Shown here: positions 1-8,332 of the stretch, piece after piece
Layout: each line of letters opens with the position of its first letter
Position numbering within the stretch: the stretch's first letter is position 1
NCBI GenBank assembly: GCA_947501475.1
Contig: CANMWA010000007.1
Span: forward strand, 1-64,000
Direction of reading: 5' to 3'
DNA length: 64,000 nucleotides
From: an uncultured Aquimarina sp.
GTDB taxonomy: Bacteria; Bacteroidota; Bacteroidia; Flavobacteriales; Flavobacteriaceae
The notes under the pieces: generated by a model
Database searches by the model: none
What the model was told of the DNA's origin: nothing
The model's input: the letters and a program-made list of their open reading frames with translations, nothing else
Made by a program: the position numbers and the translations under genes

Positions 1-102
1 TGGAAGTTGGAAGTTGGAAGTTGGAAGTTGGAAGTTGGAAGTTGGAAGTTGGAAGTTGGAAGTTGGAAGTTGGAAGTTGGAAGTCGGAAGTCGGAAGTCG
101 GA
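1..102. repeat. Heptamer tandem repeat TGGAAGT
   Basis: Twelve perfect head-to-tail copies of TGGAAGT fill positions 1-84, followed by two copies of the variant CGGAAGT and a partial copy ending at 102. The array begins at or before the window edge, so its full length is unknown. It lies 58 bases upstream of the oxyR start, and degenerate relatives of the unit (GAAGTCTGAAAC) continue to about 135. No function is visible. Copy number could vary by slippage. Confidence 0.95.
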
Positions 103-159
103 TGAAGACTGAGGCTCTCGAAGTCTGAAACCTGAAAATAAAAAAATAGCAATACAAAA

Positions 160-1110
160 ATGACAATTACACAATTAAAGTATGTTCTTGCAGTTGCAGA
201 ACACCAAAATTTTACTAAAGCGGCAGAAAAAACCTTTGTTACTCAACCTACACTGAGTATGCAGATACAAAAGCTTGAAGAAGAACTGGATATTCTTATT
301 TTTGATCGTAGTAAAAAACCAATAGAACTTACTGAAGTTGGTAGCAAATTAGTTGATCAAGCAAGAAATATTGTAAATGAAAGTGAGCGAATACAAGATA
401 TTGTAGACCAGCAAAAAGGATTTATAGGTGGTGAATTTAAGCTGGGAGTAATCCCAACTGTGATGCCTACCCTACTACCTATGTTTTTAAATAATTTTAT
501 TAAAAAATACCCAAAAGTAAAGCTAAAAATAGAAGAGCTTAATACCGAGGCGATAATAGAACGTTTATTAGATGGTCATCTAGATGCAGCTATAGCTGCT
601 ACACCCTTAGAAAGTGAGAATATTAAAGAACGAGTATTATATTATGAACCTTTTGTTGGCTACATCCCATCTAACCATAGATTAAATCAAAAGCATAAAA
701 TTGATATTACAGATCTAGATATTGATGATATGTTATTACTAGAAGATGGACATTGTTTTAGAGATGGAATTATCAATCTATGTAAAATTCAAAAAAGTTA
801 TGATGAGGATCATTTTCAATTAGAAAGTGGAAGTTTTGAAACCTTAGTAAAACTTGCAAACGAAGGATTAGGAATGACTTTATTACCATATTTACATACT
901 TTGGACATTAAAGATAACGAAAAGAATAATTTACATTACTTTAATGAGCCTTCTCCTGCCAGAGAAGTTAGCCTAATTTTTAATAAAAGTGAATTAAAGA
1001 TGCATATTATAGAAGCATTACATACCTCTATAGCTGGAGTTGTAAAAGGTGCTATCACATTTCAAAATGTAGAAATTATAAGCCCTCTAACAAAAATAAA
1101 AAGCGACTAG
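160..1110 (+). CDS. oxyR: LysR-family hydrogen peroxide sensor OxyR
   Basis: This is a 316-residue LysR-type regulator. A winged helix-turn-helix fills about residues 1-60 (FTKAAEKTFVTQPTLSMQIQ) and a periplasmic-binding-like effector domain follows from about 90. The redox pair is visible in EDGHCFRDGIINLC: Cys199 and Cys208, the same numbering as the disulfide-forming pair of Escherichia coli OxyR, which identifies it beyond a generic LysR call. By family knowledge, peroxide oxidises this pair and the protein then activates catalase and peroxiredoxin genes; no such gene lies beside it here. It is monocistronic, with a terminator hairpin overlapping its stop codon. Confidence 0.93.
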   Translation: MTITQLKYVLAVAEHQNFTKAAEKTFVTQPTLSMQIQKLEEELDILIFDRSKKPIELTEVGSKLVDQARNIVNESERIQDIVDQQKGFIGGEFKLGVIPTVMPTLLPMFLNNFIKKYPKVKLKIEELNTEAIIERLLDGHLDAAIAATPLESENIKERVLYYEPFVGYIPSNHRLNQKHKIDITDLDIDDMLLLEDGHCFRDGIINLCKIQKSYDEDHFQLESGSFETLVKLANEGLGMTLLPYLHTLDIKDNEKNNLHYFNEPSPAREVSLIFNKSELKMHIIEALHTSIAGVVKGAITFQNVEIISPLTKIKSD

Positions 1111-1126
1111 AAAGTCGCTTTTTTTA
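1099..1126. terminator. Terminator overlapping the oxyR stop codon
   Basis: A ten-base-pair perfect stem (AAAAGCGACT at 1099-1108, AGTCGCTTTT at 1113-1122) with a four-base loop is followed by a T run. The left arm contains the end of the oxyR reading frame. The A-rich left side lets it work in both directions, which suits the convergent small gene ending at 1127. Confidence 0.9.
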
Positions 1127-1324
1127 TTATGTTTTTAAATAAATTAAACAAGATTGTAATTCTGGTTGTTTAACCGTTAGAGACTGAATCCATATTTTTA
1201 ATTCTTCAATCTCATGCGGAAGTAATCTATTTAGTGCTTTAAGAACTTCCTTGGTAAAAAGATTAACATCAAAACTAACTTTTTTAAGCACAGTTTTGGT
1301 ATAATCAAACATTGCTCTAGCCAT
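1127..1324 (-). CDS. Small conserved hypothetical protein
   Basis: A 65-residue protein starting MARAMFDYTKTVLKKVSFD. It has no signal peptide or membrane segment and looks alpha-helical, with a conserved-looking core (LFTKEVLKALNRLLPHEIEELKIW). From memory this resembles a short family common in flavobacteria with no assigned function; I cannot check that here. It converges on oxyR and shares its terminator. Predicted cytoplasmic. Confidence 0.75.
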   Translation of the reverse strand: MARAMFDYTKTVLKKVSFDVNLFTKEVLKALNRLLPHEIEELKIWIQSLTVKQPELQSCLIYLKT

Positions 1325-1456
1325 AAACTAATAGGGGTTTAAAGTTGTTAATTTAAACAAGTAATTGTAGGAATAGGCTTACTTTTTTATAGTTGTCTAT
1401 TGCTAATATAGTAAATAAAACGAAAAAAAAGGTCTTTTAGCGCTTATTTAACACAA

Positions 1457-2257
1457 CTAAAAGCTATTATCGCCATCTAACAGGTCTCCAATTCCTCCTA
1501 ATATACTACCCTCTCCTTTACTTTTTCCTCCTGATCTAGGTGCTAATGCCAATACACGATTAGCAAGTCTACTAAAAGGTAAAGATTGAACATATACTAC
1601 TCCTGGTCCAGTAAGTGTTGCAAAAAACAAACCTTCTCCTCCAAAAATGGTATTTTTAATACCTCCTACAAATTCGATATCATAATCTATCCCTTTAGAA
1701 AAACCAATAATACAACCTGTATCAATTTTTAATTTCTCCCCCGGTTTCAGTTCTTTTCTGGCCGTTGTTCCTCCTGCATGTACAAATGCCATTCCATCAC
1801 CTTCAAGTTTTTGCATAATAAAACCTTCGCCACCAAATAATCCCCTTCCTAATTTTCTTGAGAACTCAATTCCAATAGAAACTCCTTTTGCAGCACAAAG
1901 AAATGCATCTTTTTGGCAAATAAATTTTCCTTCATAATTGGTTAAATCTATAGGGATAATTTTACCCGGATAAGGAGACGCAAAACTTACTTTCTTTTTA
2001 CCTGAAACTTCATTATAAAAAGCTGTCATAAATAAGCTTTCACCCGTTAATAAGCGTTTACCAGCTCCAAAGATTTTACCCATAACACCTTTATCTTTTC
2101 CTGAGGCATCTCCAAAAATGGTGTCCATTTTAATGCCATCATCCATCATCATAAAACTTCCGGCTTCTGCTATTACACCTTCTTGCGGATCTAATTCTAT
2201 TTCCACATACTGCATTTCTTCGCCAATTATTTCGTAGTCAATCTCGTGTGCTGTCAT
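1457..2257 (-). CDS. AIM24 / TIGR00266 family protein
   Basis: This 266-residue protein matches the AIM24 (TIGR00266) family, a glycine-rich beta fold of unknown biochemical function found in bacteria and, as AIM24, in mitochondria. Recognisable pieces are the N-terminal VEIELDPQEGVIAEAGSFMMM, the repeated FGGEGF and FGGEGLFFATLTGPG segments, and the SLPFSRLANRVL stretch near the end. There is no signal peptide, so it should be cytoplasmic or peripheral. The neighbour upstream on the same strand (DUF4442) is about 100 bases away and could be cotranscribed. Confidence 0.88.
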   Translation of the reverse strand: MTAHEIDYEIIGEEMQYVEIELDPQEGVIAEAGSFMMMDDGIKMDTIFGDASGKDKGVMGKIFGAGKRLLTGESLFMTAFYNEVSGKKKVSFASPYPGKIIPIDLTNYEGKFICQKDAFLCAAKGVSIGIEFSRKLGRGLFGGEGFIMQKLEGDGMAFVHAGGTTARKELKPGEKLKIDTGCIIGFSKGIDYDIEFVGGIKNTIFGGEGLFFATLTGPGVVYVQSLPFSRLANRVLALAPRSGGKSKGEGSILGGIGDLLDGDNSF

Positions 2258-2364
2258 AATTAAGAGTATATTTTTTAATGATTAATGGATTATTTATTTA
2301 TTAGTAAACGATTTTAAGAAAGTGTTACAAACCCAATCATTTTTACATTATAAATTATTCATTA

Positions 2365-2820
2365 TTAATTCTTCACTTTCAGGGTCCATTCAAAATTAAA
2401 CGTAGATACCTCTATTCCATCTTTGTTAGTACCAATAGATTTCATCCAAACAGTTTGTCCCTCACCAGTTGCAACAGTTTTTTCTATTGCTTCTTTTACT
2501 AATTGACCATCATTACAAACAAATGTAATTCTTCCTGTAGCTTTTTTTGTAAACGTTGCATTGTTATTAGCGACTAGCATAGATATTTTTTTTCCGCTAT
2601 CTCTAATGTACCCTGTTACCAAAGCGCCTGTGGTTAATTCTGCAGCCATGCCTTGTACCGCCCAAAATATTGAATTAAAAGGGTTTTGATTCATCCAACG
2701 GTGTTTTACAGTAACGACACAATTGGTATTATCTATACTTTTTAGTCGCACACCACATAACCAGGCCGAGGGTAATTTAAACAGTAAAAATATATTAAGT
2801 TTTCTTGGTGTAATATTCAT
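2365..2820 (-). CDS. DUF4442 hotdog-fold protein
   Basis: A 151-residue protein of the DUF4442 / PaaI-like hotdog family, relatives of acyl-CoA thioesterases. I place the start at the ATG at 2820 (MNITPRKLNIFLLFK) rather than a codon 24 bases further upstream, because the conserved family segment begins there. The HRWMNQNPFNSIFWAVQGMA region corresponds to the family signature around the central helix. Substrate is unknown. No signal peptide is present. It reads in the same direction as the AIM24-like gene. Confidence 0.82.
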   Translation of the reverse strand: MNITPRKLNIFLLFKLPSAWLCGVRLKSIDNTNCVVTVKHRWMNQNPFNSIFWAVQGMAAELTTGALVTGYIRDSGKKISMLVANNNATFTKKATGRITFVCNDGQLVKEAIEKTVATGEGQTVWMKSIGTNKDGIEVSTFNFEWTLKVKN

Positions 2821-2914
2821 TATATTTTTTATTAGAAAGCACAATATAAGTAAAAAGAAGTGTTGAGCAAAAGATTAAAAAATCTTAAATTTTTGTTAAA
2901 TTATGGTACTATGT

Positions 2915-2947
2915 TTTGCATAATACCTTTTTTTAACCATATATTTG
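2915..2947 (+). promoter_or_regulatory. Bacteroidota-type promoter
   Basis: A -33 TTTG at 2915-2918 and a -7 box TATATTTG at 2940-2947 are separated by 21 bases, a good match to the Bacteroidota sigma-ABfr pattern TTTG / TAnnTTTG. The predicted transcript would start near 2954, giving a leader of about 20 bases before the ATG at 2976. Confidence 0.7.
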
Positions 2948-2975
2948 CATAAGAAACTATTATATACTTTTTAAA

Positions 2976-3428
2976 ATGTCAATCAATAATCATAAAAACA
3001 TCGCCACATTCATGCACTTAGGAGCATTTACAAAATACTTTATCCCTTTTGGTAATTATATTATTCCCATATTATTATGGACTACGAATAAGGATAAATC
3101 AGAGTTTATAGATCACAATGGTAAAGAGGCGATCAATTTTCAATTAAGTATTTTATTATATACTGTAATATTAGGAACACTTTCATTTCCATTCTTCATT
3201 TTTAATGTCTTTGGAGATACTACCATTTATGATCTATTAAATTTTAATGATATTTCTATTAATTTTTCTGATGCAGCAGGTTTTAGAACACTCATAGGAG
3301 CCTCTTTTATTGGTGTGATAGCTTTAGTTGGATTTTTCTTAGAAATAATTTTTGTAGTTACAGCTGCATTAAAAGCAAATAAGGGAGAAACATATACGTA
3401 TCCCCTATGTATAAGATTTATAAAATAA
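2976..3428 (+). CDS. DUF4870 membrane protein
   Basis: A 150-residue integral membrane protein of the DUF4870 family. It shows the family's early pattern of a short hydrophilic start, a hydrophobic stretch (YFIPFGNYIIPILLW), the polar FIDHNGKEAINFQ segment, then two further hydrophobic helices at about residues 53-75 and 108-130. Function is unknown. It has its own promoter and sits four bases ahead of the membrane metalloprotease-like gene, so the two are probably cotranscribed. Confidence 0.85.
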   Translation: MSINNHKNIATFMHLGAFTKYFIPFGNYIIPILLWTTNKDKSEFIDHNGKEAINFQLSILLYTVILGTLSFPFFIFNVFGDTTIYDLLNFNDISINFSDAAGFRTLIGASFIGVIALVGFFLEIIFVVTAALKANKGETYTYPLCIRFIK

Positions 3429-3432
3429 ATAA

Positions 3433-3966
3433 ATGAAGTTATCTATAAACATACAATATATCCTAATAACTGCTCTAGCAGTGGTGCTTTCATTCTTTTT
3501 TCATGAGTTAGCACATTTAATTGCAGGAGAACTGTTAGGTTATGATATGAAGATGACTATTAATTCTGTTTTTTTAGCAGAAGGAGAGTACAAAAACATA
3601 TGGCATGAACAAATAGTAAGTGCAGCAGGGCCCATATTTACTATTATTGTTTCATTTATGTTCTTTTACATCATCAGAAAAACGAACAATCGATATTTAT
3701 ATCCAATCTTATTCTTTGGATTTTATATGAGATTTTTGGCAATGATTTTTTCCATAATTCAACCAAACGACGAGGCTAGAATTAGCGAATGGTTAGGGCT
3801 TGGATACTGGATATTACCATTAACAGTATGTTTTATGTTACTATTTCTAGTAATTAAAACATCAAAAGAGCAGAGATACACTATAAAATATAATCTCATC
3901 AATTGTATTCTAGTATCGGTTTTTGTTGCCGGTGTTATACTCTCTGACCAATTTTTATTAAAATAA
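3433..3966 (+). CDS. Membrane protein with HExxH motif, M50-like
   Basis: A 177-residue polytopic membrane protein with about five hydrophobic helices. The HELAH motif at residues 24-28 lies inside the first helix (FFFHELAHLIAGELLGY) and is followed by SAAGP, as in intramembrane zinc metalloproteases of the M50 / site-2 protease type. The usual C-terminal NxxPxxxxDG zinc-ligand motif is not evident, so the protein may be a degenerate or distant member, and activity is not assured. The gene follows the DUF4870 gene by four bases. Confidence 0.65.
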   Translation: MKLSINIQYILITALAVVLSFFFHELAHLIAGELLGYDMKMTINSVFLAEGEYKNIWHEQIVSAAGPIFTIIVSFMFFYIIRKTNNRYLYPILFFGFYMRFLAMIFSIIQPNDEARISEWLGLGYWILPLTVCFMLLFLVIKTSKEQRYTIKYNLINCILVSVFVAGVILSDQFLLK

Positions 3967-4018
3967 CCATCAAACATCAATCAAAAAATGAACAGTTTAA
4001 CTTTTAAAAAATAGTTTT

Positions 4019-4357
4019 ATGAAGATCGAAAACACAAAAGCGCAAATGCGCAAAGGTGTTCTGGAATATTGCATACTTTCTATCCTTAAGGACGATGATG
4101 CCTATGTTGCTGAAATTTTGGAAACTCTTAAAGATGCAAAGATGCTCGTAGTAGAAGGTACTATATACCCACTGCTTACAAGATTAAAGAATGCTGGATT
4201 ATTGGGTTATCGCTGGGAAGAATCCACATCAGGACCCCCACGCAAATATTATGGCCTCACAGAAACAGGAAAACTTTTCCTAAAAGAACTGAATACTACT
4301 TGGGATGAATTACAAAATGCTGTAAACCTAGTAACTAAACAAAAAAAGAAGAAGTAA
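4019..4357 (+). CDS. PadR family transcriptional regulator
   Basis: A 112-residue PadR-type winged-helix regulator. The opening (MRKGVLEYCILSILKDDDAY), the recognition segment VVEGTIYPLLTRLKNAGLL and the wing (TSGPPRKYYGLTETGK) are all typical of the family. It starts one base before the next gene begins, so it is translationally close-coupled to the PspC gene. This PadR-PspC pairing recurs in Bacteroidota, and the regulator probably represses its own operon. Confidence 0.92.
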   Translation: MKIENTKAQMRKGVLEYCILSILKDDDAYVAEILETLKDAKMLVVEGTIYPLLTRLKNAGLLGYRWEESTSGPPRKYYGLTETGKLFLKELNTTWDELQNAVNLVTKQKKKK

Positions 4358-4358
4358 A

Positions 4359-6119
4359 ATGAATAAAACAGTTAATATAAATTTAGCAGGCATATTTTTT
4401 CACATCGATGAAGACGCTTATCTAAAGTTGCAACGATATATCAACGCAATAAAAAGATCTTTTACTGATTCACAAGGTAGAGATGAGATTATAGCGGATA
4501 TCGAAGCTCGAATAGCTGAATTGTTTAGTGAAAAAATAAAAGACGAACGACAAGTAATTGGTAACAAAGAGGTAGAAGAAGTAATCAGTATTATGGGGCA
4601 ACCCGAAGATTATCGATTAGATGAGGAGATTTTTGAAGACGAACCTAGAGCATCGTATCAAAATACCAAAACTTCTAGGAATCTATACAGAGATACAACC
4701 AATTCATATGTAGGAGGAGTAAGTTCTGGATTAGGGCATTATTTGAGTATCGACCCTATTTGGATTCGATTAGCTTGGATATTATTCACTATCTTTTCTA
4801 GTGGTGCCTTTCTATTAATCTATGTAGCGTTCTGGATTTTTGTACCAGAAGCAAAAACTACAGCTGATTTTTTAGCAATGAAAGGAGAAGCAATAAATAT
4901 TAGCAATATCGAAAAAAAGATTAAAGAGGGTTTCGATGGAGTCGCTGACACAGTAAAAAATGTAGACTATAATAAGTACAGCGACAAAGTAAAAAGTAGT
5001 TCTACAACCTTTTTTGATGCACTAGGAGATGTATTATTATTCGTACTCAAAATATTTGTAAAATTTATTGGAGTATTGTTTATTATAACTGCAGGAGCCA
5101 CCTTAATAAGTTTATTTATTGGGCTATTTACCTTAGGAACTTTTGGATTTATGGATGCTCCTTGGGCCGAGTATATAGAAGTAGGTAATCATCCTGAAGC
5201 ACCATTGTGGTTATTATCGTTAACTACTTTTTTTGCAGTAGGAATTCCATTTTTCTTCTTATTCATACTTGGACTTAAAATCTTATTCAAGAATTTGAAA
5301 TCTATTGGCACCCCTGCAAAACTAGGCCTATTAGGGGTATGGTTACTTTCATTAATTGGTTTAGGAGTTTTTGGAATAAGACAAGCCACTCTTGAAGCCT
5401 ATGATGCCGAAGTGATCATTGAAAAGAAAATCATTCCGGTTACTAGTAAAGATACATTAACAATAAGAATGATAGGAAATGATCGATATACAAAATATCT
5501 ACAACATAGAAATGATTATAAAATCAAAAGAGATGCTAATGGTAATCGTGTCATTGTAATTCAGGATATAGAAATATATATAAAAGCATCTAGAATAGAC
5601 TCTACTGCTAGTATCACCATAGAAAAGAAGGCAGATGGCAGATCTTATGACGAAGCTTTACAAAGAGCAGAAGAAATCAAATATGGATATGAGATGTATG
5701 GTAATACATTACAACTTAATGGATATGCAATTACCGATTATGTCAATAAATATCGAGATCAAGAAGTAAACGTAATCTTAACATTACCCGAAGGAATTAC
5801 ACTATTTGCAGATGATAATACTTCTGGATATAATAATTCCTGGATATACAATGATTATATCACCATAGATGGTAAAGAGGATCGCTATATCAAATTAATA
5901 GATGGCAAATTCGAATGCAAAGATTGCCCTGATGATAAAAATGATTGGGAACATGGTGAATGGGAAGAAAATGATGATGATGACCATGTAAAAATCAATA
6001 TTAATAATGATGATAATAGTTTTAAACTAAAAATCAATGACGAAGGTGTCGAATTAAATAACGAACCTGTAAAAGTAAAAATAGACGAGGACGGTATAGA
6101 AATCAAAACCGAAAATTAA
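4359..6119 (+). CDS. PspC domain membrane protein
   Basis: A 586-residue protein. Residues 1-90 form a helical N-terminal domain (DEIIADIEARIAELFSEKI) followed by a PspC domain at about 105-165 (YVGGVSSGLGHYLSIDPIWIRLAW), whose hydrophobic half spans the membrane. Three more membrane helices lie at about 225-260, 280-310 and 325-345, followed by a soluble domain and a very acidic Asp/Asn/Lys-rich tail from about 505. PspC domains belong to phage-shock-type envelope stress sensing. The gene sits between the PadR regulator (one-base gap) and a head-GIN lipoprotein, suggesting an envelope-stress operon. Confidence 0.88.
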   Translation: MNKTVNINLAGIFFHIDEDAYLKLQRYINAIKRSFTDSQGRDEIIADIEARIAELFSEKIKDERQVIGNKEVEEVISIMGQPEDYRLDEEIFEDEPRASYQNTKTSRNLYRDTTNSYVGGVSSGLGHYLSIDPIWIRLAWILFTIFSSGAFLLIYVAFWIFVPEAKTTADFLAMKGEAINISNIEKKIKEGFDGVADTVKNVDYNKYSDKVKSSSTTFFDALGDVLLFVLKIFVKFIGVLFIITAGATLISLFIGLFTLGTFGFMDAPWAEYIEVGNHPEAPLWLLSLTTFFAVGIPFFFLFILGLKILFKNLKSIGTPAKLGLLGVWLLSLIGLGVFGIRQATLEAYDAEVIIEKKIIPVTSKDTLTIRMIGNDRYTKYLQHRNDYKIKRDANGNRVIVIQDIEIYIKASRIDSTASITIEKKADGRSYDEALQRAEEIKYGYEMYGNTLQLNGYAITDYVNKYRDQEVNVILTLPEGITLFADDNTSGYNNSWIYNDYITIDGKEDRYIKLIDGKFECKDCPDDKNDWEHGEWEENDDDDHVKININNDDNSFKLKINDEGVELNNEPVKVKIDEDGIEIKTEN

Positions 6120-6163
6120 ATCAATCAAAAAACGAACAGTTAAATAATTAAAAACATACAATC

Positions 6164-6883
6164 ATGACCACACTAGTTAAAATTTTAGTAACCCTTTCTC
6201 TTTCATTATTGTGTTGCTCTTGTAACATAGCCTTTAATGGAGTGAAAGGTCAAGGAGAAGTAGTTAAAAAAGAGAGAACGATTAATCAAGATTTTGATGC
6301 TATAAAAGCTAGCAAAGGATTAGATGTAATACTTGTAAATGATCAAAGTAAAAAAATTGTAGTAGAAGCCAACAAAAATCTACATGAAATTATAGAGGTT
6401 TATGTAAAAGAAAATACCCTATATGTAACTTCTGATCAAAACATTTATTCGGCAGACGAAAAAAATGTATTCGTATCCTATGATAAACTAAAAAAATTAA
6501 ATGTAAATAGCGGAGCAAGTATTACCTCTAGCCAAACATTAATACAAAAAGATATAGAGCTTAATGCTACCAGTGGAGCAGATATTAAACTAGAATTAAA
6601 AGCAGAAAATGTGACCACATCGGTTAATAGCGGCGCAATGATGGATCTAACGGGTAAAGTAAACATGCATAAGGCAAGTGCCTCAAGTGGTGCAAATATT
6701 AGAGCCAAAGACTTATTAAGTCTAGTTTCTGAAGCTAAAGCTAGTAGCGGAGCCTCGATAAGAATTCATGCAAAAAATGAATTTACAGGAAAAGCAACCA
6801 GTGGTGCTAATGTTGTATATTATGGGAAGCCTGAAAGAGTATCTGAAGTAGATAACTCTGGAGGAAATGTAAGAAGACAATAA
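6164..6883 (+). CDS. Head-GIN domain (DUF2807) lipoprotein
   Basis: A 239-residue lipoprotein with a signal peptide ending in the lipobox LLCCSC. The mature part is a right-handed beta-helix-like head-GIN (DUF2807) domain, with the entry motif (FDAIKASKGLDVIL) and a series of rungs carrying SGA or SGAN: NSGASI, TSGADI, NSGAMM, SSGANI, SSGASI, TSGANV. Function of the family is unknown; a surface or periplasmic adhesive role is only suggested by its name. It follows the PspC gene by 44 bases and is probably the last gene of the PadR-PspC operon, with two terminators behind it. Confidence 0.88.
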   Translation: MTTLVKILVTLSLSLLCCSCNIAFNGVKGQGEVVKKERTINQDFDAIKASKGLDVILVNDQSKKIVVEANKNLHEIIEVYVKENTLYVTSDQNIYSADEKNVFVSYDKLKKLNVNSGASITSSQTLIQKDIELNATSGADIKLELKAENVTTSVNSGAMMDLTGKVNMHKASASSGANIRAKDLLSLVSEAKASSGASIRIHAKNEFTGKATSGANVVYYGKPERVSEVDNSGGNVRRQ

Positions 6884-6920
6884 GCGTTAACAGTCAAACT
6901 AATCATAACCAACCAAAATT

Positions 6921-6987
6921 AATACTGCCTCATACTCATTATTGAAAGATATAGTTTACCAAAAGCACTATCTTTTGAGGCAGTATT
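6921..6987 (+). terminator. Terminator after head-GIN lipoprotein gene
   Basis: A twelve-base-pair outer stem pairs AATACTGCCTCA (6921-6932) with TGAGGCAGTATT (6976-6987), and an imperfect inner stem (AAAGATATAGT with ACTATCTTT) lies inside. It is the first of two consecutive hairpins in this gap. Confidence 0.75.
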
Positions 6988-6997
6988 TATAGTTTAC

Positions 6998-7027
6998 AAA
7001 AACATACTTATACCTAAGTATGTTTTT
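6998..7027. terminator. Second hairpin terminator, bidirectional
   Basis: A perfect 13-base-pair stem (AAAAACATACTTA at 6998-7010 and TAAGTATGTTTTT at 7015-7027) has a four-base loop and ends in a T run on both strands. It isolates the PadR-PspC operon from the next gene. Confidence 0.8.
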
Positions 7028-7077
7028 ATGTATTGCCTTCTTTCTATTTGCAACGTATTATTTACATTATAGTCTAT

Positions 7078-7085
7078 TATATTTG
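7078..7085 (+). promoter_or_regulatory. -7 box of the second head-GIN gene
   Basis: TATATTTG matches the Bacteroidota -7 consensus TAnnTTTG. No convincing TTG -33 element is seen at 19-21 bases upstream. A start of transcription near 7092 supports the ATG at 7159 as the true gene start. Confidence 0.5.
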
Positions 7086-7158
7086 CAAACAAATTTTAGT
7101 AAACACTATACTTAAACTTAAAAAAATCTGTTTTAGAAAATATAAATTTCATACAATT

Positions 7159-8019
7159 ATGAGAACACAACTGTTATTATCTATTTTTCTTCTTACTCTA
7201 GGCAATGTAAATGCTCAAAAAGAAAAAATTAAGGGCAATAAAATTATAAGTACCGAAGAATATGAAGTAGAAAATTTTCATTCTATAGAAATCTATGAGG
7301 GTTTTGAAGTAGCATTTGAGGAGAGCAGTGATAATCTTATCAAAATAGAAACAGATAGTAATATACAAAGAGAAATAAAAGTAGAAGTTATCGATGGGGT
7401 ACTCAAAATTACTTCCGATAAAGATCTACGACGGACCAAAGTGCTTAATCTAGACATTAATTATGCATCAGAATTAAAAAAAATCAAGATCTATGATAGA
7501 GTTAATATAAAATCATTATCATCTATAAATACAACCGATCTTGAACTAGAAGTAAATGACAACGCCGAAATGTTTTTAACTGTAGAAGCAAATAAAGTGA
7601 CTTGTATTGCTTACGGAAAATCGACTGCAGAATTACATCTAACTACCAATGAAGCTGTCTATCAAATTAATGAAAACTCTGAAATAAAAGGAATAGTAAC
7701 TTCTGATAGTCTTAAGGTTGACCTATATCAAAAAGGATCAGCAAAACTCGAAGGAGAAATAAAATCAATGTTGATAAGAGCGGATAATGATACCGATTTT
7801 TATGGTGAAAAATTAAACGTTGCAAAAACATCTTTAATTGCTGAAGGAGCAACTGACTGTTATATTTTGACAAATGAAGAAATAACTATCGAAGCTATTG
7901 ATAAAGCTGAAATTTTTCTGCTTGGCGAGCCAAAAATTAATATAAAAACCTTTTCAAATGAAGCTACTTTATTTAAGAAAAATATAGATTACGTTCCTAG
8001 TAAACTTAGATTGAATTAA
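7159..8019 (+). CDS. Secreted head-GIN domain (DUF2807) protein
   Basis: A 286-residue exported protein, start chosen at the ATG at 7159 because it opens a good signal peptide (MRTQLLLSIFLLTLGNVNAQ) and the preceding 42 codons lie upstream of a -7 box. The mature part resembles the head-GIN domain: FHSIEIYEGFEVAFEE parallels FDAIKASKGLDVIL of the protein encoded just upstream, and beta-rich rungs follow. It lacks the SGA repeats and the lipid anchor of its neighbour. It has its own promoter and no obvious partner. Confidence 0.78.
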   Translation: MRTQLLLSIFLLTLGNVNAQKEKIKGNKIISTEEYEVENFHSIEIYEGFEVAFEESSDNLIKIETDSNIQREIKVEVIDGVLKITSDKDLRRTKVLNLDINYASELKKIKIYDRVNIKSLSSINTTDLELEVNDNAEMFLTVEANKVTCIAYGKSTAELHLTTNEAVYQINENSEIKGIVTSDSLKVDLYQKGSAKLEGEIKSMLIRADNDTDFYGEKLNVAKTSLIAEGATDCYILTNEEITIEAIDKAEIFLLGEPKINIKTFSNEATLFKKNIDYVPSKLRLN

Positions 8020-8332
8020 ATAAAGTTGTAAAATATATTCTTGCTAGAAATTCACAGTTTTATTAAAAACAATCGATATAAAAAACAACGTTAAGGTTTT
8101 CAATTTAAATTAAAAATAAAATAAATATATTTAATTTTTCAGAGTTGAATAATCTATTGAAATATTAGTAAGCAGCATTAAATTAATATATACTTCCCAA
8201 CTATATTTGCTTTGTAAAGCATTCTTTTTAAACAGAAGTGTTAAAAATGAAAATATCCTAAATTAAAGAATTCAAAACGTTCTATAATTTTGTATTTTAA
8301 TTATCAAATTTTAACTCTTAAAACCTAAAACC
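8020..8332. other. Intergenic region, 313 bases
   Basis: This very AT-rich gap has no open reading frame I can support. It contains the -7 box at 8202-8209 for the following gene and no clear terminator for the head-GIN gene. Confidence 0.6.
8202..8209 (+). promoter_or_regulatory. -7 box upstream of the T9SS cargo gene
   Basis: TATATTTG fits the TAnnTTTG consensus. It lies about 125 bases before the ATG at 8333, predicting a long leader of roughly 115 bases. A matching -33 TTG is not obvious. Confidence 0.45.

Noticed and set aside
1..102. CRISPR array
   Set aside because: The units are seven bases, contiguous and without spacers.
4359..6119. Classical pspABC phage-shock operon
   Set aside because: Only a PspC domain is present; no PspA or PspF homologue is nearby.
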